Assembly (NCBI GenBank): GCA_023423405.1
Contig: JAFAFR010000043.1
Location: 1-64,000 of the forward strand
Source: Bacteroidota bacterium
GTDB taxonomy: Bacteria; Bacteroidota; Bacteroidia; Chitinophagales; Chitinophagaceae
DNA: 64,000 nt
Direction: 5' to 3'
Below, piece after piece: positions 55,539 through 63,726 of the stretch. Under the pieces are notes generated by a model that did not search any database, was not told where the DNA came from, and was given only the letters and a program-made list of their open reading frames with translations. The position numbers were made by a program, and so were the translations under genes. Each line of letters starts with the position of its first letter. Position 1 is the first letter of the stretch.

Positions 55539-56848
55539 AATGATCGCTTGTAGAACAGGTGGAAAAAAAGATAACCAACCAGGAGAATGGCGAGGTACAG
55601 TAAAGTGAGTTTGAGGTTATACACCATCATGGCGATAAAGGAAACAATGGCCAGCACGAGCGCTACCAGCGGAAAGGCCGGGTAGTACGGCACTTTGAAA
55701 GGCCGTTCCAGTGCGGGTTCTTTCCGGCGCAGCCTTATGAGGGCTACCATGGAAATGATGTAGAGGCTCAGCGCACCGAGCACCGACAGAACGATGATCT
55801 CCCCGGTTTTACCGGTAAGCAGCGCAATGATGCCCATCACCATATTGGCGAGCAAAGCATTGGCGGGTGTTTGAAACCGTGAGTTTACATTTCCCAGCCA
55901 GTGCGGGGCAAAGCGCGCCCTGCCGAATTCAAAGCTGGAACGGCCCGCCGCCAGGATGATGCCGTGAAAAGAAGCAACCAGTCCAAAGAGGCCAACGGTC
56001 ACCAGCATATGATATAAGAAGTTATTACCCTGAACAATATGCGAAAGTGCCAGGGGCAGGGGTGAGTCGGAAGTGGCGCCATCTTTATTATACACGATGG
56101 CTTCCCAGCCGGCGACGCCCACCGAACTGAGAAAGGTAAGAATGCACAACACCACGAGGGTGAGGATGGCGAAACCGAATCCCTTGAGGATGGTTTTTTG
56201 CGGGTTCACGGTTTCTTCGGCCACATTGGCCACGCCTTCGATCCCCAGGAAAAACCAGATGGCAAAAGGGATACTCGCAAAAATGCCCTGCCATCCATTG
56301 GGCAGGGCATTTTTCTGCAGGTTCTCTACCTGGAAATGCGGCAGCGTGATGCCCGAAAACAAAAGCAGTTCGCCCACGGCCATAACGGTGATGATCAGCT
56401 CGAAAGTGGCGGCGGCTTTTACGCCCGAGATATTCAGTGCGGTGAAAATAAGATAGGCGGTGATGGCGATGGACAGGATGGAAAATTGCGGAAAGAAGAG
56501 GTTGAAGTAAGCGCCGATGGCCAGGGCGATGGCGGGCGGTGCAAATATGAATTCTATGTTCTGCGCCATGCCGGCGAAAAAGGCCCAGTCTTTGCCCAGC
56601 GTGCGGTTGGCATAGTCGAAAGCGCCGCCGGCTTTGGGAACGGCGCAGGCCAGTTCGGTATAACTGAAGGTAAAGGTGACATACATCAGGGAAATGAAAA
56701 AAGTAGCGAGTCCCATACCCAGCGTACCGCCTTTTTCCAGTCCCAGGTTCCATCCGAAATACATGCCGGAAATGACGTAGCCCACACCCAGTCCCCATAA
56801 CATGACTGCATTCAGTGATCGTTTTAACTGGTTCGTGTTGCCTGCCAT
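55535..56848 (-). CDS. APC-family amine/amino acid permease, ethanolamine-permease-like
   Basis: The 437-residue transporter has about twelve transmembrane segments. GVGYVISGMYFGWNLGLEKG at the first segment resembles ethanolamine permeases of the APC superfamily, and EGVANVAEETVNPQKTI is the conserved loop before segment 6-7. It is the first gene of a five-gene catabolic unit. Uptake of ethanolamine is the best guess; other primary amines remain possible. Confidence 0.85.
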   Translation of the reverse strand: MAGNTNQLKRSLNAVMLWGLGVGYVISGMYFGWNLGLEKGGTLGMGLATFFISLMYVTFTFSYTELACAVPKAGGAFDYANRTLGKDWAFFAGMAQNIEFIFAPPAIALAIGAYFNLFFPQFSILSIAITAYLIFTALNISGVKAAATFELIITVMAVGELLLFSGITLPHFQVENLQKNALPNGWQGIFASIPFAIWFFLGIEGVANVAEETVNPQKTILKGFGFAILTLVVLCILTFLSSVGVAGWEAIVYNKDGATSDSPLPLALSHIVQGNNFLYHMLVTVGLFGLVASFHGIILAAGRSSFEFGRARFAPHWLGNVNSRFQTPANALLANMVMGIIALLTGKTGEIIVLSVLGALSLYIISMVALIRLRRKEPALERPFKVPYYPAFPLVALVLAIVSFIAMMVYNLKLTLLYLAILLVGYLFFHLFYKRSL

Positions 56849-56961
56849 TCCTTTTCAGCTAATGTAACCAAACCTTTTTTAGTTTTTTCAAAAACAGGTG
56901 GCGTTGAAGGGAAAAATTTTCGGGTAAAAGACCGGGCTGAAAAGCGTCGCTGACGGGATTG

Positions 56962-58641
56962 TTACCAACTCAATTTGATCAGGGCAACCGCCTGGCGTTC
57001 CAGGTCCAGTGGCACGGTCAGCGTCCCGTTTTCTGTTTTGCGTTTTTGCATAACAACGCGGTTTAATTTCCCGGATTTTTCAAGTTCCCCAATCTGCTGC
57101 GGTGTCGGGTTTTGAGGGGATCCCATTTTCTTCCACAATTCATAGGCGTTGCTGTTTTTTGAATCGATCAGGTAAATGCTCATGGTGATCTTCCTGGCGG
57201 GTATATGTGCTATTGTGAGGGCTACTGTTTCTGTTGGACCCGGCTTGTCGTCGTCGTGGTAATTCCAGGTCATAATAGCCACTGAATTTTTGTCTTTGGT
57301 TGCCATGGCGCCGATATCCGACTGGGCGCCGCGAATCCCTGAAGCAAGCACCTGGTCGAGGGGATACATGCGGTTGCAAGCTACCTGCAGGCGGGTGCCT
57401 GTCATCTGCCCGAACATCCGGAAAACATTGAGCACGGGCTTGTCGACCCCGTTTGTAGCCAGGTCGCGGAAACCGTAGAACCAGGGCTGGTCTTCGAATT
57501 CAAAAGCCCAGGTCACTGCACCCAGGAAGTTGACTCCTGCCTGGTCTGCGAGCAGGTATTTCCGTGCGAAGCTCGCCGCGGTATAGCTGGAATAAGCGGT
57601 GCCATTCCGATAGGCGTTTTGCGGATTGGTAGCCATACCGCAAGCAGCACATCCTTCGGGATCGGACTCTCCGATAATGACGGGTAGTTGCCTGGTTTGC
57701 GGATAGGAGGCTGCCAGGGCAAAACCGGTCCTGATGTCGGCCAGTTGGGGGACCATGTTCATCTGTACCATGCCATTGACTAGCCGGGGCGAGCCTTTGG
57801 CATGAAAAAGGATGGCTTCCATGGGAGCACCGGTCTCCCCGGTGGCATAGTTCGTGCCGCTGGTACAATGCCTGATAAATTTATTCATCCAGTCGACAGC
57901 GGTTTTATCTTTTGTGCCGGCAATATTTATCCCGCCTATCCTGGCGGTAGGCATGGCTCGTTTCAGGCCATCGGCCGCATAATCGTATAACTTAAAAAAT
58001 TCCTCCTGTGTGCCTTTCCAGTAATGACCGTTCGGTTCGTTCCATACTTCCCAATACCAACTCTCCACTTCCTTTTTGCCATAACGATCCACGCAATGTT
58101 TTACCCATTCATAAACGAGGTTCCGCCATTTGTCATAGTCTTTCGGGGGATAAGCCCATCCGGTGATAATGTCCTCGTATGGATCACCGGGTTTCCAGTG
58201 ATGCCTGTAAGGTTCAGGATGTGTTGATAAAGCCTGGGGCATGAACCCGATCTGCGCGAGGGGCTTCATGCCACGTGACACATAGGTATCGAAAATGCTG
58301 TCGATGATCTTCCAGTTATATATGGGATTTCCATGCAGGTCTTCGGTATAGGCATTGGTTGATCCCCATTTCAGGGCAGCCTTGCCATCGCCGGTAACCA
58401 GCAGGCTGTGCGTGCGAACGTAAACGGGTACGGGGCTCAGTGCTGCAATTTCTGAAAGCAGTTTTTTGCCGTCCTTCATGTAGGTATAATTGGGTTCATC
58501 GTAACCAAACCATGCCCAGACAGCGGTCATCGGGCCATTTTCTTTGCTGAGATCTACGTTAATTTGTGGCGTTTGCGCATGCAACGGCAGGCTCCATGAC
58601 AAACAGATGATAGTAAGGATCTTCCTTGTAAATTTGACCAT
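56962..58641 (-). CDS. GH39-like glycoside hydrolase, secreted
   Basis: The 559-residue enzyme starts at ATG 58641, which gives a signal peptide ending LPLHAQ. The TIM barrel carries YWEVWNEPNGHYWKGT (acid/base Glu, about residue 200) and PVIIGESDPEGC (nucleophile Glu, about residue 324), as in clan GH-A family 39. The C-terminal third is beta-rich. GH39 includes beta-xylosidases and iduronidases; the specificity is not visible here. It is a single-gene unit. Confidence 0.83.
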   Translation of the reverse strand: MVKFTRKILTIICLSWSLPLHAQTPQINVDLSKENGPMTAVWAWFGYDEPNYTYMKDGKKLLSEIAALSPVPVYVRTHSLLVTGDGKAALKWGSTNAYTEDLHGNPIYNWKIIDSIFDTYVSRGMKPLAQIGFMPQALSTHPEPYRHHWKPGDPYEDIITGWAYPPKDYDKWRNLVYEWVKHCVDRYGKKEVESWYWEVWNEPNGHYWKGTQEEFFKLYDYAADGLKRAMPTARIGGINIAGTKDKTAVDWMNKFIRHCTSGTNYATGETGAPMEAILFHAKGSPRLVNGMVQMNMVPQLADIRTGFALAASYPQTRQLPVIIGESDPEGCAACGMATNPQNAYRNGTAYSSYTAASFARKYLLADQAGVNFLGAVTWAFEFEDQPWFYGFRDLATNGVDKPVLNVFRMFGQMTGTRLQVACNRMYPLDQVLASGIRGAQSDIGAMATKDKNSVAIMTWNYHDDDKPGPTETVALTIAHIPARKITMSIYLIDSKNSNAYELWKKMGSPQNPTPQQIGELEKSGKLNRVVMQKRKTENGTLTVPLDLERQAVALIKLSW

Positions 58642-58758
58642 AACAACCAGGTTTAATTGCTGACGAGCGCTTCTTTGCCCGACCCATAAAGATATAGGTT
58701 CATGGCAGAATGGTAGTAAATTTAGCACTGGAACGCAGGTATAAAACAGCCGAACGAA

Positions 58759-59517
58759 ATGAACCTCATCGCAAAAGCAGTAGTAGTAACTTTATCCTTA
58801 GTGGGTTTCAGTTGTAAAGCCCAGGAAAAAAATTCATTCAAACCCAAAATAGTTTACAAATCGGAAGATTTGAGTATAACCCAGGTTTCCGAAAATTCTT
58901 TTGAGCACACGTCGTTTTTACAAACGCAGGATTTCGGAAAGGTCCCTTGTAACGGCCTGGTTGTGCGCAGTAATCATGAAGCAATTGTTTTTGATACGCC
59001 GGGTGACGATAAAAGTTCAGAAGAATTGATCGGGTGGATAAAAGAGACGCTTCATTGCAAAATAAACGCAGTTGTTCCAACGCATTTCCACAACGACTGC
59101 CTGGGCGGATTAAAAGCATTTGACCAGGAAAACATTCCTTCCTATGCCAATTTCAGAACCATAGAATTGGCCCGGGAAAACCATTTTGCTGTTCCCAAAA
59201 ACAGTTTCAAAGATTCATTGGTTCTTAAAGTTGGTCATGAACATGTGGTGGTAAAATTTTTCGGCGAAGGTCATACGAAAGACAATGTAGTGGCTTATTT
59301 CCCAACCGATAACATACTGTTTGGCGGTTGTTTGATCAAAGAGCTCGATGCAACCAAAGGTTACCTGGGAGATGCAAATATTGCCGCCTGGTCGGATACG
59401 GTGGAAAAGATCAAAAAAGAATACCCGAACGTAAAAATGGTTATTCCGGGTCACGGGAAATACGGAGGTAAAGAGCTGCTTGATTATACCATTAAGTTGT
59501 TCAGAAACGGGCAGTAG
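58759..59517 (+). CDS. Subclass B1 metallo-beta-lactamase
   Basis: This 252-residue periplasmic enzyme is expected to hydrolyse beta-lactams, including carbapenems. All B1 zinc ligands are present: His109, His111 and Asp113 in PTHFHNDCLGG, His172 in GEGHTKDN, Cys191 in FGGCLIKEL and His232 in IPGHGKYG. The signal region ends near Cys19 (GFSC) or just after AQ, so lipoprotein anchoring is possible but the lipobox is imperfect. It sits in an AT-richer segment and is divergent from the GH39 gene. Confidence 0.93.
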   Translation: MNLIAKAVVVTLSLVGFSCKAQEKNSFKPKIVYKSEDLSITQVSENSFEHTSFLQTQDFGKVPCNGLVVRSNHEAIVFDTPGDDKSSEELIGWIKETLHCKINAVVPTHFHNDCLGGLKAFDQENIPSYANFRTIELARENHFAVPKNSFKDSLVLKVGHEHVVVKFFGEGHTKDNVVAYFPTDNILFGGCLIKELDATKGYLGDANIAAWSDTVEKIKKEYPNVKMVIPGHGKYGGKELLDYTIKLFRNGQ

Positions 59518-59579
59518 AAAAGCCGTCTATTTCAGGTGCTCATTTTTTACCCGTTACGTAAAGAAGCTGTTGGACGTAA

Positions 59580-60506
59580 CTAAAGTTGTTCTTCCCTGAT
59601 CTGCTCTATGCCCTCCCGGTAGCTGGTTACCCGGAATTCCGGGAAGTGGTTTCGGAATTTTGAATCGTCAAATATATTGTCGTGCTCGTACCTGGGTAAA
59701 AGCTCCAGCAATTCTTTCAGCCTTCTGTTAAACAAAGATCCGACCTGGAAAACAAATTTCGGCACAACGGAATAGCCCAGTTTCCTGTGATAGATTTGAG
59801 ATGCCATCGCAATAAATTCTTTGTAGGTGGGATGGCTTTCATCAACAGGTAAATGCTAGGTTTGATTAAAGGCACCTGGCGTATTTCCGATTAGTGCCGT
59901 AGCACGGCTGGCATCGGGAGTCCAGATCAGGCTTCTTTTTTTATCGGCACGTAAAGGAACTTTTAGTTTCTTGTTTTCTTTGATATTGTCAAAGATCAAG
60001 GTATTGGTGATGCTTTGCGTTTTGGCGGGTCCGTAAAATTCCGGGGCACGGCAGATTACTGCTTCGAGTTCGCCCGATTGTATTTCCTTTAAAACCATTT
60101 CAGCCATTAGCATCCTGACCTTTCCTTTCCTTCCAACAGGAGCAAAAACGGTTTCTTCGGTAAGCGTTCTGCCATCTTGCGGATACATATAGGTGTTATC
60201 AAAAAAAACCAGTTTTGTTCCGTTGATTTTACAGGCGTCGATCACATTTTGAAGAATCAGCGGAAACTGATTCGCCCACAGATCGGAACTGATGGGCAGT
60301 CCCAGGGTGAAATAGGCTATCTCACTTCCTTTTACAGCCCCCATGGCTTTTTTTCTGATAGATAAATCAGCCGGAAAAACTTCATCGGTGTCATTTATTT
60401 TTTTTGCCTGCCGGCTTACTATCCTGATATCTGAAGTGAAGTTTCTTTTTAGCTCCCTTGCAAGTTCTTCACCAATTTGTCCGTTTGCTCCTAAAATGGT
60501 TTGCAT
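59580..60506 (-). pseudogene. NAD-dependent epimerase/SDR gene interrupted by a TAG codon
   Basis: The frame encodes about 308 residues in total. It begins MQTILGANGQIGEELAREL (nucleotide-binding GxxGxxG) and includes FFDNTYMYPQDGRTL and RAPEFYGP. It is cut at codon 217 by TAG at 59856-59858, in the context GAFNQT-stop-HLPVDESHPTYKE. The same frame then continues for another 91 codons to a normal stop. A single G-to-A change of a tryptophan codon (TGG) explains the break. The truncated 216-residue product may or may not fold. Confidence 0.85.
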
Positions 60507-60544
60507 TTTGGAATCTTGTGTTTACTAGTATAAGATAGTAAAAG

Positions 60545-61267
60545 TCATGGAGTTTGAACAGTTGCTCTTTCGATTTGTTTTTCCAATTCCTGCACTACAA
60601 TTTTCGCCATCTTTTTTGAGCTGAAAGGAATTTGACCGGTGACCAGGTTCCGGTCAACTACAATGTGAGCCGTCATTGGAATAAGAGCCTTTTCATATTC
60701 GGAACCGCGCTGTTTCAATGTTTATTCCAGGTTGAAGGGCACTTCCTTTTTGCGACCTGCCAAACCTTCCTCAAACCAATTGTACCCGGTTAGCTTTTTG
60801 TCTTTGACCAGGTAAGTCCCGTCGCTTCGTTTTACATTAACTAAGCCGCCGACGCCATGACAAATGGCCGCTACCATTTTATCTTTTTCGTATTGTCTGG
60901 CGATGATGTTTTGAAGAACAGCATTGTCCGGGAAGTCATACATCGTTCCATGCCCGCCTGCCAAATAGACTACATCGAAATTTTCATTTTCAACTTCTTT
61001 TAAGCTTTTTGTTTTTTTGAGCATCTCCCTGAATCCGGCATCTTTCCAGTATTTTTTTGAAACGCCGTCCAGGGTGAAAAATTTCAAACTTTCGGGATCC
61101 ACAGGCGTATCTCCACCGTTTGGACTGGCAATGGCAACCTCGTATCCTTTTGCTTTTGCGGCATCATAGATATGCGTGAGTTCACTCAGCCACAAACCCG
61201 TTGGATACTTTCCACTGGCATACATATCAACGTTGGTAACAATGACCAGGAATTTTACCATGCCCAT
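60545..61267 (-). pseudogene. DJ-1/PfpI-type glutamine-amidotransferase-like gene interrupted by a TAA codon
   Basis: The full frame has about 240 codons. It begins MGMVKFLVIVTN and contains VYLAGGHGTMYDFPD and the nucleophile elbow VAAICHGVGGL. A TAA at 60722-60724 cuts it after 181 residues (EVPFNLE-stop-TLKQRG). The reading frame then continues ALIPMTAHIVVDRNLVTGQ to a TGA. A single G-to-T change of a glutamate codon explains the break. The missing 58 residues hold a conserved core strand, so loss of function is likely. ATG 61261 is an alternative start. Confidence 0.85.
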
Positions 61268-61319
61268 ATTGTCTTGTTCAATGAGGCAAAGTTCAGGATG
61301 GAAGAAATGCGGGAAAAGA

Positions 61320-61346
61320 AAAAAGCGCTGAATTTCAGCGCTTTTT
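61320..61346 (-). terminator. Terminator of tRNA-Ser
   Basis: AGCGCTG and CAGCGCT form the core of an 11-bp stem (AAAAAGCGCTG with CAGCGCTTTTT) around AATTT. T-rich sequence follows on the minus strand. It begins 8 bp after the tRNA 3' end. The flanking A and T runs also make it able to terminate plus-strand transcription. Confidence 0.85.
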
Positions 61347-61354
61347 ATCATCTG

Positions 61355-61439
61355 CGGAGAGAGAGGGATTCGAACCCCCGGACCTGTTACAGTCAACGGT
61401 TTTCAAGACCGCCGCATTCGACCGCTCTGCCATCTCTCC
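61355..61439 (-). tRNA. tRNA-Ser (UGA anticodon)
   Basis: The 85-base gene folds as a class II tRNA. The acceptor stem GGAGAGA pairs with TCTCTCC and the discriminator is G. It has a D arm, an anticodon loop CTTGAAA with anticodon TGA at 61403-61405, a long variable arm (TGACTGTAACAGGTC) and a T arm with GGTTCGAATCC. The CCA end is not encoded (CAGA follows). Confidence 0.97.
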
Positions 61440-61444
61440 GGGCG

Positions 61445-61474
61445 CAAAATTAGGGTTTGGCGCTTTTCATCAAA
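61445..61474 (-). promoter_or_regulatory. Promoter of tRNA-Ser
   Basis: On the minus strand TTTG (61471-61474) and TAATTTTG (61445-61452) match the Bacteroidota -33 and -7 consensus boxes with an 18-bp spacing. The -7 box ends 5 bp before the tRNA 5' end. This is the cleanest promoter in the window. Confidence 0.75.
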
Positions 61475-61641
61475 ATATTTTTTTACGGAATGCTGAAATG
61501 CCCGCCCCTGTTGCATTTGACCTCATTCCACCGCCGGTTCACCCAGCCAGGCAGGTTAATTTAAGGGGAGTTTTTGACGGATTTGGGGAGGCTGGCAATC
61601 AACGACTTCACTAATTTTCGGGCCGAAAAGCTATTCATTGC

Positions 61642-62916
61642 ATGCCAGCCAAGAACAAATACCTAGTCCCCTTTATCCTGGTCACCAGCCTCTTCTTCCT
61701 GTGGGCCTTCCTCCACAATATCAACCCGATATTGATCCCCCACCTCAAGAAAGCCTGCCAGCTCAACGATACCCAGTCGGCCCTCATCGACTTTGCCGTT
61801 TACATGGGCTATTTCTGCATAGCCCTGCCCGCCGGCTGGTTCATGAAGAAATACGGTTATAAAAAAGGCATCCTCTTCGGCCTCTTCTTATATGGCGTGG
61901 GAGCCCTGCTCTTCCTGCCGGCCGCCGGCATCCGCAGCTTTCCCTTTTTCCTTTTCGCCCTCTTCGTGATCGCCAGCGGCGCCACCTTCCTGGAAACCAT
62001 CGCCAACCCCTATATCACCAAACTGGGCGACCCCGCCACTTCTGCCCAGCGACTCAATTTTGCCCAATCCTTTAATGGGGTGGGGGCTTTCGTGGCGCCC
62101 ATCATCGGCGGACATTTCATTTTCTCCGGTATCGAACACAGTAAGGAAGAACTCGCCGCCATGCAGGCCGGCGGCACCCTTAACGCTTACCTGCAGTCCG
62201 AAGCCAACACCGTAAGGGTACCTTACCTCATCATCGCCATACTCGTATTCCTGCTGCTCTTTTTCTTTTTCATGGCCCATCTCCCCGAAGGCGAAAACAA
62301 TGGCCGCGAAGATGCGAACAGCCATGCCGTATCGGGGTTCTCTTTTGCCGTATTAAAGAACAGGCAGGTATTCATGGCCGTTATGGCCCAGTGCTTTTAC
62401 GTGGGCGCCCAGGTTTGCGTGGGCAGCTTCTTCGTCCGTTTTTCCAAATACGTGATGGACCTGCCGGAAAAAGATGCAGCATCCTGGCTTTCCATCGCCA
62501 TGATCGGGTTCATGGTGGGACGCTTCCTCGGTACCTTCCTCATGCGTTATATCAAACCCGCGAGCCTGTTGCTGCTCTATGCCCTCATCAGCCTGACCCT
62601 GCTGGCCATCGCACTCCTGCTGAAAGGAAATGCAGCCGTGTACTGTCTTATGGCCGTGCCCTTCTTTATGTCCATCATGTTCCCCACCATCTTTGCCCTG
62701 GGCATCGACGGGCTGGGAGGGGAGGCACAGATGGCTTCTTCGCTGCTGGTGATGTCCATCGTGGGTGGCGCCATCTTCCCGCTCATCATGGGACAGGTAT
62801 CCGACCTCAGCGGCGGCAATATCCAACTGGCCTATATTGTACCGCTGCTTTGCTTCGGCGTAGTGGCCTGGTTCGCCTTCAGCCAGCAGAAAAAGCCTGC
62901 TTCCATTACCCCTTAA
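61642..62916 (+). CDS. fucP: FucP-like sugar:proton symporter (MFS)
   Basis: The 424-residue transporter has twelve transmembrane segments. It begins LFFLWAFLHNINPILIPHLK, the hallmark of the L-fucose/glucose-galactose permease family. DFAVYMGYFCIALPAGWFMK and FLETIANPYITKLGDP follow. It probably imports L-fucose, as judged by the two catabolic genes downstream. The SDR gene follows after 33 bp. TAATTTTC at 61612-61619 is a one-mismatch -7 box. Confidence 0.88.
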   Translation: MPAKNKYLVPFILVTSLFFLWAFLHNINPILIPHLKKACQLNDTQSALIDFAVYMGYFCIALPAGWFMKKYGYKKGILFGLFLYGVGALLFLPAAGIRSFPFFLFALFVIASGATFLETIANPYITKLGDPATSAQRLNFAQSFNGVGAFVAPIIGGHFIFSGIEHSKEELAAMQAGGTLNAYLQSEANTVRVPYLIIAILVFLLLFFFFMAHLPEGENNGREDANSHAVSGFSFAVLKNRQVFMAVMAQCFYVGAQVCVGSFFVRFSKYVMDLPEKDAASWLSIAMIGFMVGRFLGTFLMRYIKPASLLLLYALISLTLLAIALLLKGNAAVYCLMAVPFFMSIMFPTIFALGIDGLGGEAQMASSLLVMSIVGGAIFPLIMGQVSDLSGGNIQLAYIVPLLCFGVVAWFAFSQQKKPASITP

Positions 62917-62949
62917 CCATCACCGTTAGATCCATCAAATCCCATAACC

Positions 62950-63714
62950 ATGTTTTCCTATTCCAATAAAACAGTAGTGATCACCGGCGGGGCCAGCGGC
63001 ATCGGCAGATCGGCCACCCTCGCTTTCGCCCGCCAGGGCGCCAGCGTGCACGTGATTGAAGTGAACGATGCCAACATCGCCACCCTGCTCAGCGACATGA
63101 AGCAGGAAGGCCTCAGCGCCACCGCACATATCAGCGATGTATCCGACCAGCAAAAAATGATCGAAGTGTTCAACACCATCGGCCGGCTCGATGTACTCGT
63201 CAACAATGCCGGCGTATCGCATATCGGCAAAGTGACCACCACCACGGCGGACGACTTCGACCGCCTCTTCAACGTGAACGTGAAGGGTGTTTACAATTGC
63301 CTCTACGCGGCTATCCCGCTCATGCAGCAGCACGGCGGCGGCGCCATCCTCAACCTCTGCAGCATCGCCGCCTGGGTGGGACTCGCCGACCGCTTCGCCT
63401 ACTCTATGACCAAGGGCGCGGTGTACGCCATGACCATCTCCGCCGCCAAAGACTACCTGGCCGATAAGATCCGCGTCAACAGCATTTCACCCGCCCGCGT
63501 GCATACGCCCTTCGTGGACGGCTTCCTGGCAAAGAACTACGCCGGACGCGAAGCCGAGATGTTTGAAAAACTCGCCAAATCGCAGCCCATCGGCCGCATG
63601 GCCAAACCCGAGGAAATCGCTCATCTCATGATTTACCTTTGTTCCGACGAAGCTTCTTTTATCACGGGAACCGACTATCCCATTGATGGCGGCTTCCTGA
63701 CATTAAATACCTGA
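62950..63714 (+). CDS. Short-chain dehydrogenase/reductase, probable L-fucose pathway dehydrogenase
   Basis: This 254-residue classical SDR has TGGASGIG (cofactor), NNAG, and the catalytic Ser with YSMTKGA (Tyr-x-x-x-Lys). DYPIDGGFLTL is the usual C-terminal motif. Between a fucP-like gene and an FAH-family hydrolase gene, it likely oxidises 2-keto-3-deoxy-L-fuconate or L-fucose itself in the non-phosphorylating fucose route. The exact step is inferred from context. Confidence 0.9.
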   Translation: MFSYSNKTVVITGGASGIGRSATLAFARQGASVHVIEVNDANIATLLSDMKQEGLSATAHISDVSDQQKMIEVFNTIGRLDVLVNNAGVSHIGKVTTTTADDFDRLFNVNVKGVYNCLYAAIPLMQQHGGGAILNLCSIAAWVGLADRFAYSMTKGAVYAMTISAAKDYLADKIRVNSISPARVHTPFVDGFLAKNYAGREAEMFEKLAKSQPIGRMAKPEEIAHLMIYLCSDEASFITGTDYPIDGGFLTLNT

Positions 63715-63726
63715 AATAACCGGCAC

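Larger units (their letters stand above)
58690..61350. other. AT-richer segment ending at tRNA-Ser, candidate acquired island
   Basis: Sample 60-base windows here hold about 37-40% G+C, against 50-58% in neighbouring genes. It contains a metallo-beta-lactamase gene and two genes with internal stop codons, and it abuts the 3' side of a tRNA-Ser gene. No integrase or flanking att repeat was found, so horizontal gain is inferred from composition and position only. Confidence 0.45.

Noticed and set aside
58642..58758. Search for a duplicated tRNA-Ser 3' end as an attachment site on the far side of the AT-rich island
   Set aside because: No copy of the GATTCGAACCCCCGG-type sequence was seen there, so no attachment-site feature is claimed.
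59856..59858. Frameshift as the cause of the SDR gene break
   Set aside because: The frame before and after the TAG is the same, so a substitution rather than an insertion or deletion is indicated.
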